Shown here in pieces: positions 27,101 to 35,916 of a stretch of 64,000 bases of DNA. The translations under genes were made by a program, and so were the position numbers. Within the stretch, counting starts at the first letter, position 1. Each line of letters begins with the position of its first letter. The stretch is from an uncultured Bacteroides sp. (GTDB taxonomy: Bacteria; Bacteroidota; Bacteroidia; Bacteroidales; Bacteroidaceae). Below the pieces are notes generated by a model. That model was not told the origin of the DNA and searched no databases. It saw only the letters and a program-made list of their open reading frames with translations. The DNA lies in assembly GCF_937912035.1 (NCBI RefSeq), contig NZ_CALDPF010000002.1:1-64000 (forward strand), written 5' to 3'.

Positions 27101-28348
27101 ACTGATAGACTCTTCGTTTGTATGTTCGAACATGAAGTTTTCAAAGCACTTTCCATCAGGCGTCATCCTATTCACACCACCATCAACAGTGGCAAGCCAG
27201 ATATTACCTTCTCTATCTTCAGCTATCCCGTTCACTGCGTTCGGTCCCCTGTTATTAGTTCCCTCTGCCGAATAATTATACTTCCAGACACGTGTATGAA
27301 CTACATCTGGAACCAATATATTCACTCCGTCCATCTGTGTTCCCACCCAAATATCATCTCCATCACAGAACAGGGTATTTATCCTATTACAGCTCACTCC
27401 CTCCGAAGGATTTCTATAATTCTGCCGAACATAATTAAAACAGTCTTTCTCCCTGTCGTACACATTCAGCCCGTTCAGTGTAGATACTAGGACTGATCCG
27501 CTAGCAGTCACTTCAACATCAGTTATGTATGCTTGACTCAGCATGTCCGGCTTGTGGTTGGAATATCTGTATCTTTTCACTGTATCTCTCTTCGTGTCAT
27601 ACTTGAACAACCCTCTGTTCGTCCCTATCCAAAGCAGGTCCTTGTCCTGACACAAGCAAAGAATTCTCCAGTCATCACTAAACGACGATATATTATCCGA
27701 TAGAGATTCCACTCTCAGCCTTCCGTTCTCACCGGGCTCTATCCTATAGACCATATCGTCAAGACCAGCACATACTCCATCACCGAAATCAATAATGGAA
27801 TATATATCAGTCCGGGTGACGAAAGGCATTGAAAAGCATTCCGATATTCGCCCCATATTATTGAACTTCAAACACCACAGATTATTACATGACGCTACCC
27901 ACATGTTTCCGTTTCTGTCCGAATATATAGTCTGGACGTACGATTCAAACAGCCGACCGTCTTCAACCTTGTCCAACTTCAGTTTTACAACTTCCATACG
28001 ACTTGACGAGATAATCGTAAGGCCTTCTTCTGTGGCCACCCATAACCTGCCAAATCTGTCTTCAGAAATACAGTTCACATAATTACTTTTCAATGATATA
28101 GGAGTAGTATGTGTAGTGAAGTTTAAAAACTGATATCCATCGTATCGTGATATTCCATTGTTGGTAGCAAGCCATATATATCCTGCAGAATCTTTAAAGA
28201 TAAAATTGATGCAATTATTGGAAAGACCATTTTCTTCGTTTATGAAATAAAAACTATGATTTTGGAAAAAGTTTGACAATGCGTTCGCTTTTACACAGAA
28301 TAAGTATAAAACTATTATAAATATATATTTTTTATAGTGTTGTAACAT
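24164..28348 (-). CDS. hybrid two-component system regulator (HTCS)
   Basis: One-protein two-component system of 1394 residues. In order: signal peptide or first helix, two beta-propellers of two-component-regulator repeats (~30-690), a Y_Y_Y domain (~730-800), a transmembrane helix (~812-830), a HisKA domain with the His in SVTHEFRTP, an HATPase domain (NLLSNAVKF, DSGCGI, GFGIGLYL), a receiver with the Asp in ISDLMMPVMDG, and a C-terminal AraC-type DNA-binding domain. The periplasmic part senses an oligosaccharide made by PUL enzymes and the AraC domain activates the operon. It lies directly upstream of GH89 in the same direction. Confidence 0.96.
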   Translation of the reverse strand: MLQHYKKYIFIIVLYLFCVKANALSNFFQNHSFYFINEENGLSNNCINFIFKDSAGYIWLATNNGISRYDGYQFLNFTTHTTPISLKSNYVNCISEDRFGRLWVATEEGLTIISSSRMEVVKLKLDKVEDGRLFESYVQTIYSDRNGNMWVASCNNLWCLKFNNMGRISECFSMPFVTRTDIYSIIDFGDGVCAGLDDMVYRIEPGENGRLRVESLSDNISSFSDDWRILCLCQDKDLLWIGTNRGLFKYDTKRDTVKRYRYSNHKPDMLSQAYITDVEVTASGSVLVSTLNGLNVYDREKDCFNYVRQNYRNPSEGVSCNRINTLFCDGDDIWVGTQMDGVNILVPDVVHTRVWKYNYSAEGTNNRGPNAVNGIAEDREGNIWLATVDGGVNRMTPDGKCFENFMFEHTNEESISNNAVSGILIDSQNHLWAYTWGVGINELDLNVDGNRTFIRHEREDRMGLESDFLGSAAEDSLNDGIWFGSTRGLHFYDRRTCHFVRILFSGIDNDFKEVRAMMVDDRDRLWWGTSAGVFVLSLSSFDKENGKIEYNYMRYKLTEPGSHQIEKINCVMQDSSGRIWLGSEGNGLYMLKDEDVEGFEFVNYDITDGLSGNTVIGMVEDADGVIWMSTNRGISSLSLENGVEVFASFTREDGLPDNRFNWNAYHYSLKNNLLYFGMMNELIAFSPFSLSQDKEIRKPVITSWRVAGGPVYSLPDRTKTDDYNRPEAKLHASDRGLIITFSTLDYANSHRIKYSYRLMGYDDEWVETSHGGCEARYSFLPDGEYLFQLRATDERGRWVNGITEMRVVVAPYFYRSWWFYVILLVIALGMVKYIYKVKTEMYRKQKRELEQQVAERTSELNAKNRSLTEMALKVEEATEEKMSFFTSVTHEFRTPVTLIDGPLKIALGMTCQADVREQLEIASRNADTLMKLVNELLDFRKFDADSFVLVKRDTDFVDFVKKLIVPFEVFAAERNIRIEAFYRMNFRHRMFDGECLRKVIVNLLSNAVKFTPPGGKVSVYVFSVADDSIPSATKGDSVWVDVRDSGCGIDPNDTELIFQRFYQSRSEGRSAAGGFGIGLYLCRRIVEMHGGKICAGNNRKEGAFVRVMLPLERGNDELAEVTSDIIASSSAAADVASVGTKDTVLLVDDVKDMRLYLYTILSAEYNVLQASDGKEALEILACNKVDLVISDLMMPVMDGNELSRRIKSDVATSHIPLLLLTAIKSDKQEKLSLEIGVDDYLCKPFDSDILLLKVRNILAYRRQVRKRFASGMEVESLDLKIESKDNVFMRTAMELMKAHYMDSEYGVDAFVRDMGYSKTLVNSKLHAIAGMAIGQFMKEFRLNQARSYISVAEQTVTVADVAYAVGFNDPKYFTKCFKELFGVLPSELMKYKEG

Positions 28349-28374
28349 ATAGTATTTAAAGATTAAAAGTATTA

Positions 28375-28382
28375 CAAATATA
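28375..28382 (-). promoter_or_regulatory. -7 box for the HTCS gene
   Basis: TATATTTG on the minus strand, 26 bases upstream of the HTCS start, matches the consensus. The -33 element is not obvious. Confidence 0.5.
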
Positions 28383-28410
28383 TAAAAAATATCACATATA
28401 CTTATATAAC

Positions 28411-28453
28411 AAAAAACAAAAATGAGACCGTTTCATTTAAAAACAGCCTCATT
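28411..28453 (-). terminator. terminator of the 28540-29064 gene
   Basis: AATGAG/CTCATT arms (28421-28426 and 28448-28453) form a hairpin followed on the minus strand by a T-rich tract. It separates the small membrane protein gene from the HTCS promoter. Confidence 0.55.
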
Positions 28454-28539
28454 CTTATTTTTTAAAGTTTTAAGCTTATAATATTACAAAAGTATTTCCT
28501 TTTAAAAACATAAGTGCATTTTTATTGAACAGTTATATA

Positions 28540-29064
28540 TCAGAACATTTTCTTTTCAGCACAACAGATAAACTCATCTGCTACCATATCCTTATAATAA
28601 TAAACATCAGTGACAGGCTGATAGATATAAGACGAGAACTGATACAACTGAACTGCTGCAAATTTTCTGTCACGAGAGTACATATAATCCATTCTTATTC
28701 CTCCGGTATTACCACTTTTAACAGTCTTCTCTCCAGAAAAATCAGAACTCTCCAAAACCGATTTCAAACTGCGGAAATCTGCAGCTTCATAAAACTCACT
28801 CTTCACAGATATACGGCTGTCGGTCGGTGTATAGAACCAACTGTGGCTTTTCCAAAACAAGCGGAACACTCCAAGCAAAAGACACGCTGCTCCAATCGTC
28901 ATTACGAGCATACTTAATGAAGATGATTCGTTTTCTTCAATTATTGAAAAATAAAAAGCTATTCCACCTATCAATATCAATATAACGGAAAAGATAATAG
29001 AACGTACATCTGTACGGCGCGAAACATGTTCATGAATATTTGTAAACAATGAATTTGAGTCCAT
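28540..29064 (-). CDS. unrecognised two-helix membrane protein
   Basis: 174 residues with two predicted membrane helices (about 22-40 and 50-68) and a C-terminal soluble region rich in Tyr and Ser (for example YSRDRKF, QFSSYIYQPV). I do not recognise a family. The likely topology is two helices with the ~105-residue domain in the cytoplasm. The ATG is followed by a polar start (MDSNSLFTN), so there is no cleaved signal. It sits between the PUL regulator and another small membrane protein but is terminated separately, so a PUL role is not indicated. Confidence 0.7.
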   Translation of the reverse strand: MDSNSLFTNIHEHVSRRTDVRSIIFSVILILIGGIAFYFSIIEENESSSLSMLVMTIGAACLLLGVFRLFWKSHSWFYTPTDSRISVKSEFYEAADFRSLKSVLESSDFSGEKTVKSGNTGGIRMDYMYSRDRKFAAVQLYQFSSYIYQPVTDVYYYKDMVADEFICCAEKKMF

Positions 29065-29192
29065 AATTATAATTTGTCTGTTTTTCTTTTTAAATAAATA
29101 CTTACCAATAATAAAAAACGATAAGGCAAAAGCCTAGTTATGGGATTGTAAGATACATTCCCATACACACAATAAAAAGACAAATTAACGGA

Positions 29193-29678
29193 CTAAATAA
29201 CAATACGGCACAACTGATACAGATACCTGACATGGCTACCAGTCATGCCAACACGAAACTTGTTTGAATTTAATAACTCATTTATAAAACTCTGATGCTG
29301 AATATATTCAGCTATCATACGAACTGCATATTTTGCCCATAACACAGAGGTGTTGTATATCTGCCTGGCAGTCAGTTTAACCATTACACGGATATTCAAT
29401 GCCAGACTACCCAACTGACTCACGTCAGTGACCAACATTTCTGAGCGACTATCATCATAGTCGGACAAAAGAATCTTATACGTATACTGGTACTCCTTAG
29501 TATCGACATCAGCTACATCAACAACAATATTTCCCTCTGTGTTGTTAACAGATGTACATGGTACTACAATGGAGAGTATAATTCCCCAAAGAACAAGAAC
29601 ATATATGTATAAAAGTCTCCTCAAAAAATTATTATTTTTAATTTTACGGCTGTAAAGATAAGAAAAGATTAGATTCAA
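29193..29678 (-). CDS. unrecognised small membrane-anchored protein
   Basis: 161 residues with one hydrophobic segment at about 22-40 (VLVLWGIILSIVVPC), which could be an anchor or signal. The polar remainder contains DVADVDTKEYQYTYKILLSDYDDSR. No family recognised. Base composition and codon use resemble the neighbours. The ATG has a TATCTTTA -7-like box just upstream on the minus strand (about 29650-29660), which overlaps the start region, so a slightly later start cannot be excluded. Confidence 0.55.
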   Translation of the reverse strand: MNLIFSYLYSRKIKNNNFLRRLLYIYVLVLWGIILSIVVPCTSVNNTEGNIVVDVADVDTKEYQYTYKILLSDYDDSRSEMLVTDVSQLGSLALNIRVMVKLTARQIYNTSVLWAKYAVRMIAEYIQHQSFINELLNSNKFRVGMTGSHVRYLYQLCRIVI

Positions 29679-29684
29679 ACAAAA

Positions 29685-29724
29685 AAATCTCCATATCTAC
29701 CTTGAAAAGGTGATATGGAGATTT
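29685..29724 (-). terminator. terminator after rubredoxin
   Basis: A 13-bp perfect inverted repeat AAATCTCCATATC (29685-29697) and GATATGGAGATTT (29712-29724), extended inward by ACCTT/AAGGT, with seven T's on the minus strand after it. Confidence 0.85.
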
Positions 29725-29747
29725 ATATCATTATTGGATTATAAGTC

Positions 29748-29912
29748 TTATTCTTCTACGACCTGGAAATCTTCCTTACCAACTCCGCATACAGGACAAA
29801 CCCAATCTTCAGGGATATCTTCGAATGCTGTTCCTGGAGCTATTCCGCTATCTGGATCACCTGTTTCCGGATCATAAACCCAATCACAAACTGTGCAAAT
29901 GTACTTTTTCAT
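29748..29912 (-). CDS. rubredoxin
   Basis: 54-residue one-iron electron carrier. Two knuckles, CTVC (Cys6, Cys9) and CPVCG (Cys39, Cys42), hold the Fe(Cys)4 centre, and the aromatic and proline pattern WVYDPETGDP is classic. It is cytoplasmic and in anaerobes passes electrons to rubrerythrin or superoxide-reductase-type enzymes in oxidative stress defence. It is a monocistronic unit with its own TACATTTG box and a strong terminator. No partner gene lies next to it. Confidence 0.96.
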   Translation of the reverse strand: MKKYICTVCDWVYDPETGDPDSGIAPGTAFEDIPEDWVCPVCGVGKEDFQVVEE

Positions 29913-29968
29913 AATGCTTTCTAATTTAAAATAAATGTTAGTCTATTGTTTCAATTTTAATTACAGAA

Positions 29969-29976
29969 CAAATGTA
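29969..29976 (-). promoter_or_regulatory. -7 box for rubredoxin
   Basis: TACATTTG on the minus strand, 57 bases upstream of the rubredoxin start; matches TAnnTTTG. The -33 element is weak. Confidence 0.5.
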
Positions 29977-29994
29977 AATATAAAATTGTTCACA

Positions 29995-30699
29995 TCATAA
30001 TCTATCGAGCAATATTTTTCTCAAATTTTCCATACCTTCTGACGCTCCTTTTGATATTACATGAATTTTACGGTTAGAAGAAATGTTGACAGGATTTGGA
30101 TCAATGAGATAAACAGGTACATTACCACCTACATAATTCAGCAATCCTGCAGCCGGATATACATTCATCGAAGTTCCAATAATAACAAATATATCCGCCT
30201 TCTCCACATAATCGATAGCTGTTTCTATCATAGGAACAGCTTCACCAAACCACACTATAAAAGGACGTAGCTGCGAACCGTCATCGGCCAAGTCGCCAAT
30301 TTTCACATCATAACATTCAGAAGATAGTTCCTTGATATATTCAGGATTATTAGGCTCACGGCTTGATGTAACCTTAGTTAACTCACCATGCAAGTGAATA
30401 ACATTTTTACTTCCAGCGCGTTCATGCAGATTGTCGACATTCTGTGTCACAACAGTAACATCGAAATATTTCTCAAGTTCTGCCAGAATGCGATGTCCCA
30501 TATTAGGTTCTACATTCAACAGTTGTTTACGCCTCTCATTATAAAAATCAATGACAAGTTTAGGATTTGCAGCATATCCTTCAGGAGTGGCAACTTGTTC
30601 TACAGGATATTTCTCCCAAAGTCCTCCTGAATCACGGAAAGTACTTATACCGCTTTCCGCACTCATGCCTGCACCTGTCAATACTACTATTTTTTTCAT
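29995..30699 (-). CDS. sirtuin NAD-dependent protein deacylase (CobB type)
   Basis: Sir2-family enzyme of 234 residues that removes acyl groups from lysines with NAD+ in the cytoplasm. Motifs: GAGMSAESGI (8-17), TQNVDNLHERAG (~84-95), catalytic HGE (~103), and VIGTSMNVYPAAG (~175). The two Cys pairs of the zinc-binding ribbon are absent (the segment reads TSREPNNPEYIKEL), so it belongs to the zinc-less class III-like bacterial sirtuins. These often favour succinyl or malonyl groups, which is not proven here. Single gene. Confidence 0.92.
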   Translation of the reverse strand: MKKIVVLTGAGMSAESGISTFRDSGGLWEKYPVEQVATPEGYAANPKLVIDFYNERRKQLLNVEPNMGHRILAELEKYFDVTVVTQNVDNLHERAGSKNVIHLHGELTKVTSSREPNNPEYIKELSSECYDVKIGDLADDGSQLRPFIVWFGEAVPMIETAIDYVEKADIFVIIGTSMNVYPAAGLLNYVGGNVPVYLIDPNPVNISSNRKIHVISKGASEGMENLRKILLDRL

Positions 30700-30782
30700 G
30701 ATAATATGTACTATTTATACGTTATCGTTACAAAAATAAGAAAAATTATCAATCAAAACACCTCTGTTTCAAAGAAAAAAGA

Positions 30783-30790
30783 TACCTTTG
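30783..30790 (+). promoter_or_regulatory. -7 box for the FKBP gene pair
   Basis: TACCTTTG matches TAnnTTTG 41 bases upstream of the first FKBP start codon. The -33 element is unclear. Confidence 0.55.
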
Positions 30791-30830
30791 CCAACCGAAT
30801 AAATTAATATAATAATATATAATAAAATTC

Positions 30831-31415
30831 ATGGATAAATTCAGTTATGCCATTGGTCTTGGAATTGGCCAAAACTTGTGGAGCATGGGTGCCCGCAACA
30901 TTCAGGTAGAAGATTTCGCACAGGCTATCAAGGATGTGCTTGAAGGAAACAAAACAGCTATCACTCACGATGAAGCCCGCGAAATAGTAAACAAGTTTTT
31001 CACTGAACTTGAAGAAAAGGTAAATTCAGAAAATATAGAAAAAGGAAAAGCTTTCCTAGAAGAAAACAAGAAAAAAGAAAATATCGTGACACTTCCTAGC
31101 GGACTTCAGTATGAAGTTATCACTGAAGGCAACGGAAAGAAACCTAAAGCAACAGATCGTGTACGCTGCCACTACGAAGGAACACTTATTGACGGTACTA
31201 TGTTCGATAGTTCTATCAAACGCGGCGAACCTGCAGTGTTCGGTGTAAATCAGGTTATTCCTGGATGGGTAGAAGCATTGCAGCTCATGTCTGAAGGTGC
31301 TAAATGGAAACTCTACATCCCTTCTGAACTAGGTTACGGTGCTCACGGAGCAGGCGAAATGATTCCTCCTCACAGTACATTAATCTTTGAGGTTGAACTC
31401 ATCGAGGTTCTCTAA
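30831..31415 (+). CDS. FKBP-type peptidyl-prolyl isomerase
   Basis: 194 residues: an N-terminal helical dimerisation domain of FkpA/MIP type (1-75) followed by an FKBP domain (~90-194) with LPSGLQYEV, VRCHYEGTLIDGTMFDSS and GYGAHGAGEMIPPHSTLIFEVEL. It catalyses cis-trans isomerisation of prolyl bonds and assists folding. No signal peptide is visible, so it may be cytoplasmic, unlike the next gene. It is 54 bases upstream of a second, related FKBP gene. Confidence 0.93.
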   Translation: MDKFSYAIGLGIGQNLWSMGARNIQVEDFAQAIKDVLEGNKTAITHDEAREIVNKFFTELEEKVNSENIEKGKAFLEENKKKENIVTLPSGLQYEVITEGNGKKPKATDRVRCHYEGTLIDGTMFDSSIKRGEPAVFGVNQVIPGWVEALQLMSEGAKWKLYIPSELGYGAHGAGEMIPPHSTLIFEVELIEVL

Positions 31416-31469
31416 TGGAAAATCAAACAACTAAAAAAAATTAATATCTTAAAATTATTAGAATCAAAA

Positions 31470-32336
31470 ATGAAAAAAGGTACAGCTTTAATGGTATTGG
31501 CTGCTGCAGCAGGACTTGCTTCATGCGGTCAAAGCGGTGCTCCTAAAGCAAACATGAAAAGTGACGTTGACACTCTTTCATATATGGTGGGAGTAAGCAA
31601 TTCTCAAGGTTTAAAAGATTATGTTGTAGGTCGTCTTGGTGTTGACACTACTTATATGGCAGACTTTATCAGAGGTATAAAGGAAGGTATGAAAAATACT
31701 TCTGACAAAGAAAAGGCTTATATGGCAGGTATGCAGATTGGACAGCAGGTTAGCGGTGATATGTACGAAGCTATCAACAACCAGCTATTTGCAGGTGATT
31801 CTACAACAACAATGAGCAAAGAAAATTTCCTTGCCGGTTTCATTGCTGCAGTTGAAGAAAACAGCCTCGTAAGCGCTGATTCTGCTTCTATTTATGTACG
31901 CACTAAATCAGAGGAAATAAAGACTAAAGCTCTTGAAGCAAAATATGGAGAATACAAGAAGGAAAACGAAGAATTCCTTGCCAACAACAAGAGCAAAGAT
32001 GGTATCAAGGTTACTGAAAGCGGACTTCAGTACAGAATAATCAAAGAAGGTAAAGGTGAAATCCCTACTAAAACTTCTCGCGTGAAAGTTCACTATAAAG
32101 GAACAATGATTGACGGTACTGAATTCGACAGCTCATACGAACGTAAAGAACCTACTACATTCCGTGCAGATCAGGTTATCAAGGGTTGGACAGAAGCTCT
32201 TACTATGATGCCTGTAGGTTCAAAATGGGAACTTTATATTCCACAGGAACTTGGTTATGGTTCTCGTGAAGCTGGTAAAATCAAACCTTTCTCTACTTTG
32301 ATTTTCGAAGTTGAACTTATCAGCATTGAGAAATAA
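31470..32336 (+). CDS. FKBP-type peptidyl-prolyl isomerase lipoprotein
   Basis: 288 residues with a lipoprotein signal (ASCGQS, Cys20). A helical N-terminal domain (~30-165) precedes an FKBP domain (~178-286) with VTESGLQYRI, VKVHYKGTMIDGTEFDSS and GYGSREAGKIKPFSTLIFEVEL. It is probably a periplasmic or outer-membrane folding factor for envelope proteins. Its FKBP domain closely resembles that of the upstream gene, which suggests duplication followed by different localisation. A strong terminator follows the stop codon. Confidence 0.93.
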   Translation: MKKGTALMVLAAAAGLASCGQSGAPKANMKSDVDTLSYMVGVSNSQGLKDYVVGRLGVDTTYMADFIRGIKEGMKNTSDKEKAYMAGMQIGQQVSGDMYEAINNQLFAGDSTTTMSKENFLAGFIAAVEENSLVSADSASIYVRTKSEEIKTKALEAKYGEYKKENEEFLANNKSKDGIKVTESGLQYRIIKEGKGEIPTKTSRVKVHYKGTMIDGTEFDSSYERKEPTTFRADQVIKGWTEALTMMPVGSKWELYIPQELGYGSREAGKIKPFSTLIFEVELISIEK

Positions 32337-32359
32337 TTTATTTCTACAACTGACATATA

Positions 32360-32400
32360 AAAAAATCCGGTAGATGATTTTTCTACCGGATTTTTTATAC
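32360..32400. terminator. terminator between FKBP lipoprotein and Na/Pi genes
   Basis: A 15-bp perfect inverted repeat AAAAAATCCGGTAGA (32360-32374) and TCTACCGGATTTTTT (32382-32396). It is T-rich on both sides, so probably bidirectional. Confidence 0.88.
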
Positions 32401-32407
32401 CCATTTA

Positions 32408-34102
32408 TCAAGCTTTCTTCTCCTTAATGTCAGTGTGTGCCTCAACAACATTCACAACATAGTCACCCAGCTTTTCACACTCGGCTATAATATCCATGTA
32501 ATGAACACCCATCTGATAATCATACTCTTTATTATTAACGTCAACCACATTCTGACCCTTCAATCTGTTTCTATAATTGTTTATCTCATTTTCCAGATTG
32601 AATGAACAATTAACATCTACCGTGTGGTGTGTATCTTCAACCAGTTTTATCATCTGCGACAAAGCCTGATCAGTAAGATTCATCATCTGATGTATATGGT
32701 CATACTGTGCAGCAGTAAAGTCATCATTGCCACGATTCTTACGGTTAATAGTACGTGCAATATTATAACAGCTGTCACCAATACTTTCTATTTCCGTAAC
32801 TTCACGGAGCATCCCCCTTATCTGCACCTTACTTTCGGAACTCAATCTTCCTTCAGACACCTGATTAAGATATTTTGCTATCTCAAGCTCCATGTTGTCA
32901 CTTATATTCTCGTATTTTTCTATTCGGCTGAACAGTTTGTTGAATTCCGATTCATTTTTGACATGCAACAAGTCGCGTACCATACCGAACATACGCTGAA
33001 TACGTTCTGCAAAAAGATTGATTTCTTTTCTAGCCTGAAGAATAGACAATTCGGCAGTGGATAACATACCTCCGGAAATGAACTGCAAACGATATTCTTC
33101 TTCCTGCTCCTTTTGAGGAATAATCCTACAAACAGTTTTCTCTATAAAATTAACAAACCATATAAGTATAAGCACATTACATATATTAAAACATGTATGG
33201 AATGCTGATAGTTTGAATGATACGGCTACACCTCCAGCCTCAGACACATTCATAAAATCAGATACTATCCATTCCACCATTGAAAGAAACGGTCTGAACA
33301 ATATCAACACCCAAACAACACCAAATATATTAAACATCAAATGTGCCATAGCTGCCCTCCTGGCCTGCGTATTTGCAGTCAAAGCAGCCAGATTTGCAGT
33401 TATTGTAGTACCTATATTTTCACCAAGCACCAAAGCTGCTCCAAGTTCGAAACTAATCCAGCCGTTGGCACACATAATCAATGTTATAGCCATTGTTGCA
33501 GCCGAAGCCTGAACTATCATTGTAAGTATAGTACCTATCAGAACAAACAACAGTACAGAGATGAAGCCCATATCAGTATAATTCTGCACAAAAGCCAGCA
33601 TATCAGGATTATGGCTCAAATCCGGCGCATTTGTTTTCAAGAGGTTGAGTCCCATAAACAAAAATGCAAATCCAAAAATAAACTCACCAACCGACTTGCG
33701 AGAACTTTTCTGAGAAAACAGCAAAGGAATACCGAATGCCAGCAAAGGAAGTGAAAAAGCAGATATATCTACTTTAAAACCTAACGCAGATATTATCCAG
33801 GCAGTAACCGTAGTACCTATATTGGCACCCATAATTACACCTATAGACTGAGCCAGTTCGAGAAGACCGGCATTTACAAAACTGACAACCATAACTGTGG
33901 TAGCCGAAGAAGACTGTATCAATGCCGTTATAAGCATACCAGTCAAGACTCCTGTTACACGGTTGGTTGTCATCGCCGTTAAAATACTTCGCAGACGGTC
34001 GCCCGCAAACTTCTGTAAACCTTCGCTCATTATTTTCATTCCATAAAGGAACAAAGCGAGAGAGCCAAGCAACTTTAAAAAATCATAAAAAGAATATTCC
34101 AT
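32408..34102 (-). CDS. Na/Pi cotransporter with PhoU-like domain
   Basis: 564 residues. The N-terminal half (~1-320) has about nine membrane helices with two inverted Na/Pi symporter repeats: QSSSATTVMVV (~63) and VQASAATMAI (~196). The C-terminal half (~350-550) is helical and PhoU-like. The family imports inorganic phosphate with sodium, and the PhoU domain suggests regulatory coupling. It is divergently placed from the nucleoside kinase gene and is not near pstSCAB or phoBR genes. Confidence 0.92.
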   Translation of the reverse strand: MEYSFYDFLKLLGSLALFLYGMKIMSEGLQKFAGDRLRSILTAMTTNRVTGVLTGMLITALIQSSSATTVMVVSFVNAGLLELAQSIGVIMGANIGTTVTAWIISALGFKVDISAFSLPLLAFGIPLLFSQKSSRKSVGEFIFGFAFLFMGLNLLKTNAPDLSHNPDMLAFVQNYTDMGFISVLLFVLIGTILTMIVQASAATMAITLIMCANGWISFELGAALVLGENIGTTITANLAALTANTQARRAAMAHLMFNIFGVVWVLILFRPFLSMVEWIVSDFMNVSEAGGVAVSFKLSAFHTCFNICNVLILIWFVNFIEKTVCRIIPQKEQEEEYRLQFISGGMLSTAELSILQARKEINLFAERIQRMFGMVRDLLHVKNESEFNKLFSRIEKYENISDNMELEIAKYLNQVSEGRLSSESKVQIRGMLREVTEIESIGDSCYNIARTINRKNRGNDDFTAAQYDHIHQMMNLTDQALSQMIKLVEDTHHTVDVNCSFNLENEINNYRNRLKGQNVVDVNNKEYDYQMGVHYMDIIAECEKLGDYVVNVVEAHTDIKEKKA

Positions 34103-34192
34103 CTGTTATTATTTAGGTAAGATATAGACAATCTGAATATAATTGAGTAAATTGACTGCCAGTTAATCCAATTAGTAATACATATTACAATT

Positions 34193-35857
34193 ATGTTACA
34201 AATATATTGCAAAAATAATAAAGAAACAAGAGAATTCCCAGAAGGAACTTCTCTTATAGAGATTTATAATCAACTTGGCTTGAACATGCCTTACGGTCCG
34301 GTAAGCGCCAAAGTAAACAATAAAGTTGAAAATCTTAACTTCAGAGTATACTACAACAAGGATATCGAATACCTTGATATCACCAGTGCATCTGGAATGA
34401 GAACATACGTACGTTCGCTATGTTTCATTCTTGTAAAGGCTGTTGATGACCTGTACCCCAGTGGAACAATATCTCTTGAACATCCGGTCTCAAAAGGATA
34501 TTTCTGCAAACTTCATATTGACAGAACTATCGGGCTGGACGATGTATCACGTATTAAGAAAAGAATGCAGGAAATAATTAACGAAGATTTACCCATAACA
34601 CGATACGAGCAACGGACAGAAGATGTAATAAAGATATTCCAGGAAAGAGGTATGACTGACAAGGTAAAACTTCTGTCAACTTCTGGACAGCTATATTCAT
34701 TCTACTATAAGCTTGGTGATACATTGGATTGCTACTATAGCAGCCTTGTACCAAGCACAGGATACATCAAAAAGTTCGATATAGTGAAATATTATGACGG
34801 GTTACTGCTACAGATACCCAATAAGAATAATCCTGATAAAATAGAAGAACTTATCAAACAGGAAAAGATGCTTGAAGTTTTCCAGGAGCATCACCGTTGG
34901 AATGGAATTCTTGGAATAAGTACAGTAGGAGATTTCAACATAGCCTGCAATGAAGGTCATGCAATAGACCTCATCAATGTGTCCGAAGCACTTCAGGAAA
35001 GGAAAATCGTAAAAATAGCAGATGAAATATCTGCCCGTCAGACCGGAGAGAACAGAATAAAGATAATTCTGATTTCAGGACCTTCGTCTTCCGGAAAGAC
35101 CACATTCAGCAAGCGACTAAGCATCCAGCTGATGACAAACGGACTGAAACCATATCCTATATCACTGGATGATTATTTCGTGAACAGAGACAACACTCCA
35201 CTTGACGAAAACGGTAACCATGATTTTGAATCACTTTATGCGGTAGACCTTCCGTTCTTCAAGAAACAGCTTGACACACTACTTGAAGGAGGTGAAGTGG
35301 AACTTCCTAAATTCAATTTCACAAGCGGAATGAGAGAAAGCAGCGGTACGAAATTCAGATTGGAAGACAATATGATTCTAATCCTTGAGGGAATACATGC
35401 CTTAAACCCCGAACTGACACCAAATATTCCTGCCGACAACAAATATAAGATTTATGTATCTGCACTTACAACAATATTACTGGACAAGCATAATTATATA
35501 CCGACCACAGACAACAGATTGTTACGCCGAATAATTCGCGACTATAAATACAGAGGAAGCTCGGCAGAAGCCACAATATCCCGTTGGCCTAGCGTGCGGG
35601 CTGGTGAAGAAAAATGGATTTTCCCTTATCAGGAAAATGCCGATGCCATGTTCAATTCAGCCCTATTGTTTGAACTTGCAGTAATCAAAGACCATATTGA
35701 ACCTATCTTGAGAAAAGTTCCGAACAACTGTCCAGAATATTCGGAAGCACACAGGTTACTGCACTTCTTAAGCTATTTTGTCTCTATTCGTGACACGGAA
35801 TTGCCTCCTACATCATTGTTAAGAGAATTCCTTGGAGGCAGTAGTTTTGAGTACTAA
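34193..35857 (+). CDS. TGS-domain nucleoside (uridine-kinase-like) kinase
   Basis: 554 residues. An N-terminal TGS-like domain (~1-65) and a threonyl-tRNA-synthetase-like accessory domain (~70-250) precede a P-loop kinase domain related to uridine kinase and phosphoribulokinase (~285-500). The Walker A motif is GPSSSGKTTFSKR (~292) and the downstream LDDYFVNRD loop is typical of uridine kinases. It should phosphorylate a nucleoside in the cytoplasm. The TGS domain is usual for GTPases and ThrRS, so its presence here suggests RNA or nucleotide sensing. Substrate unknown. Confidence 0.85.
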   Translation: MLQIYCKNNKETREFPEGTSLIEIYNQLGLNMPYGPVSAKVNNKVENLNFRVYYNKDIEYLDITSASGMRTYVRSLCFILVKAVDDLYPSGTISLEHPVSKGYFCKLHIDRTIGLDDVSRIKKRMQEIINEDLPITRYEQRTEDVIKIFQERGMTDKVKLLSTSGQLYSFYYKLGDTLDCYYSSLVPSTGYIKKFDIVKYYDGLLLQIPNKNNPDKIEELIKQEKMLEVFQEHHRWNGILGISTVGDFNIACNEGHAIDLINVSEALQERKIVKIADEISARQTGENRIKIILISGPSSSGKTTFSKRLSIQLMTNGLKPYPISLDDYFVNRDNTPLDENGNHDFESLYAVDLPFFKKQLDTLLEGGEVELPKFNFTSGMRESSGTKFRLEDNMILILEGIHALNPELTPNIPADNKYKIYVSALTTILLDKHNYIPTTDNRLLRRIIRDYKYRGSSAEATISRWPSVRAGEEKWIFPYQENADAMFNSALLFELAVIKDHIEPILRKVPNNCPEYSEAHRLLHFLSYFVSIRDTELPPTSLLREFLGGSSFEY

Positions 35858-35916
35858 AAAGAAGAAACAGACACAAACACATAATTTATAATAATATAGA
35901 AACTCATACATATACG

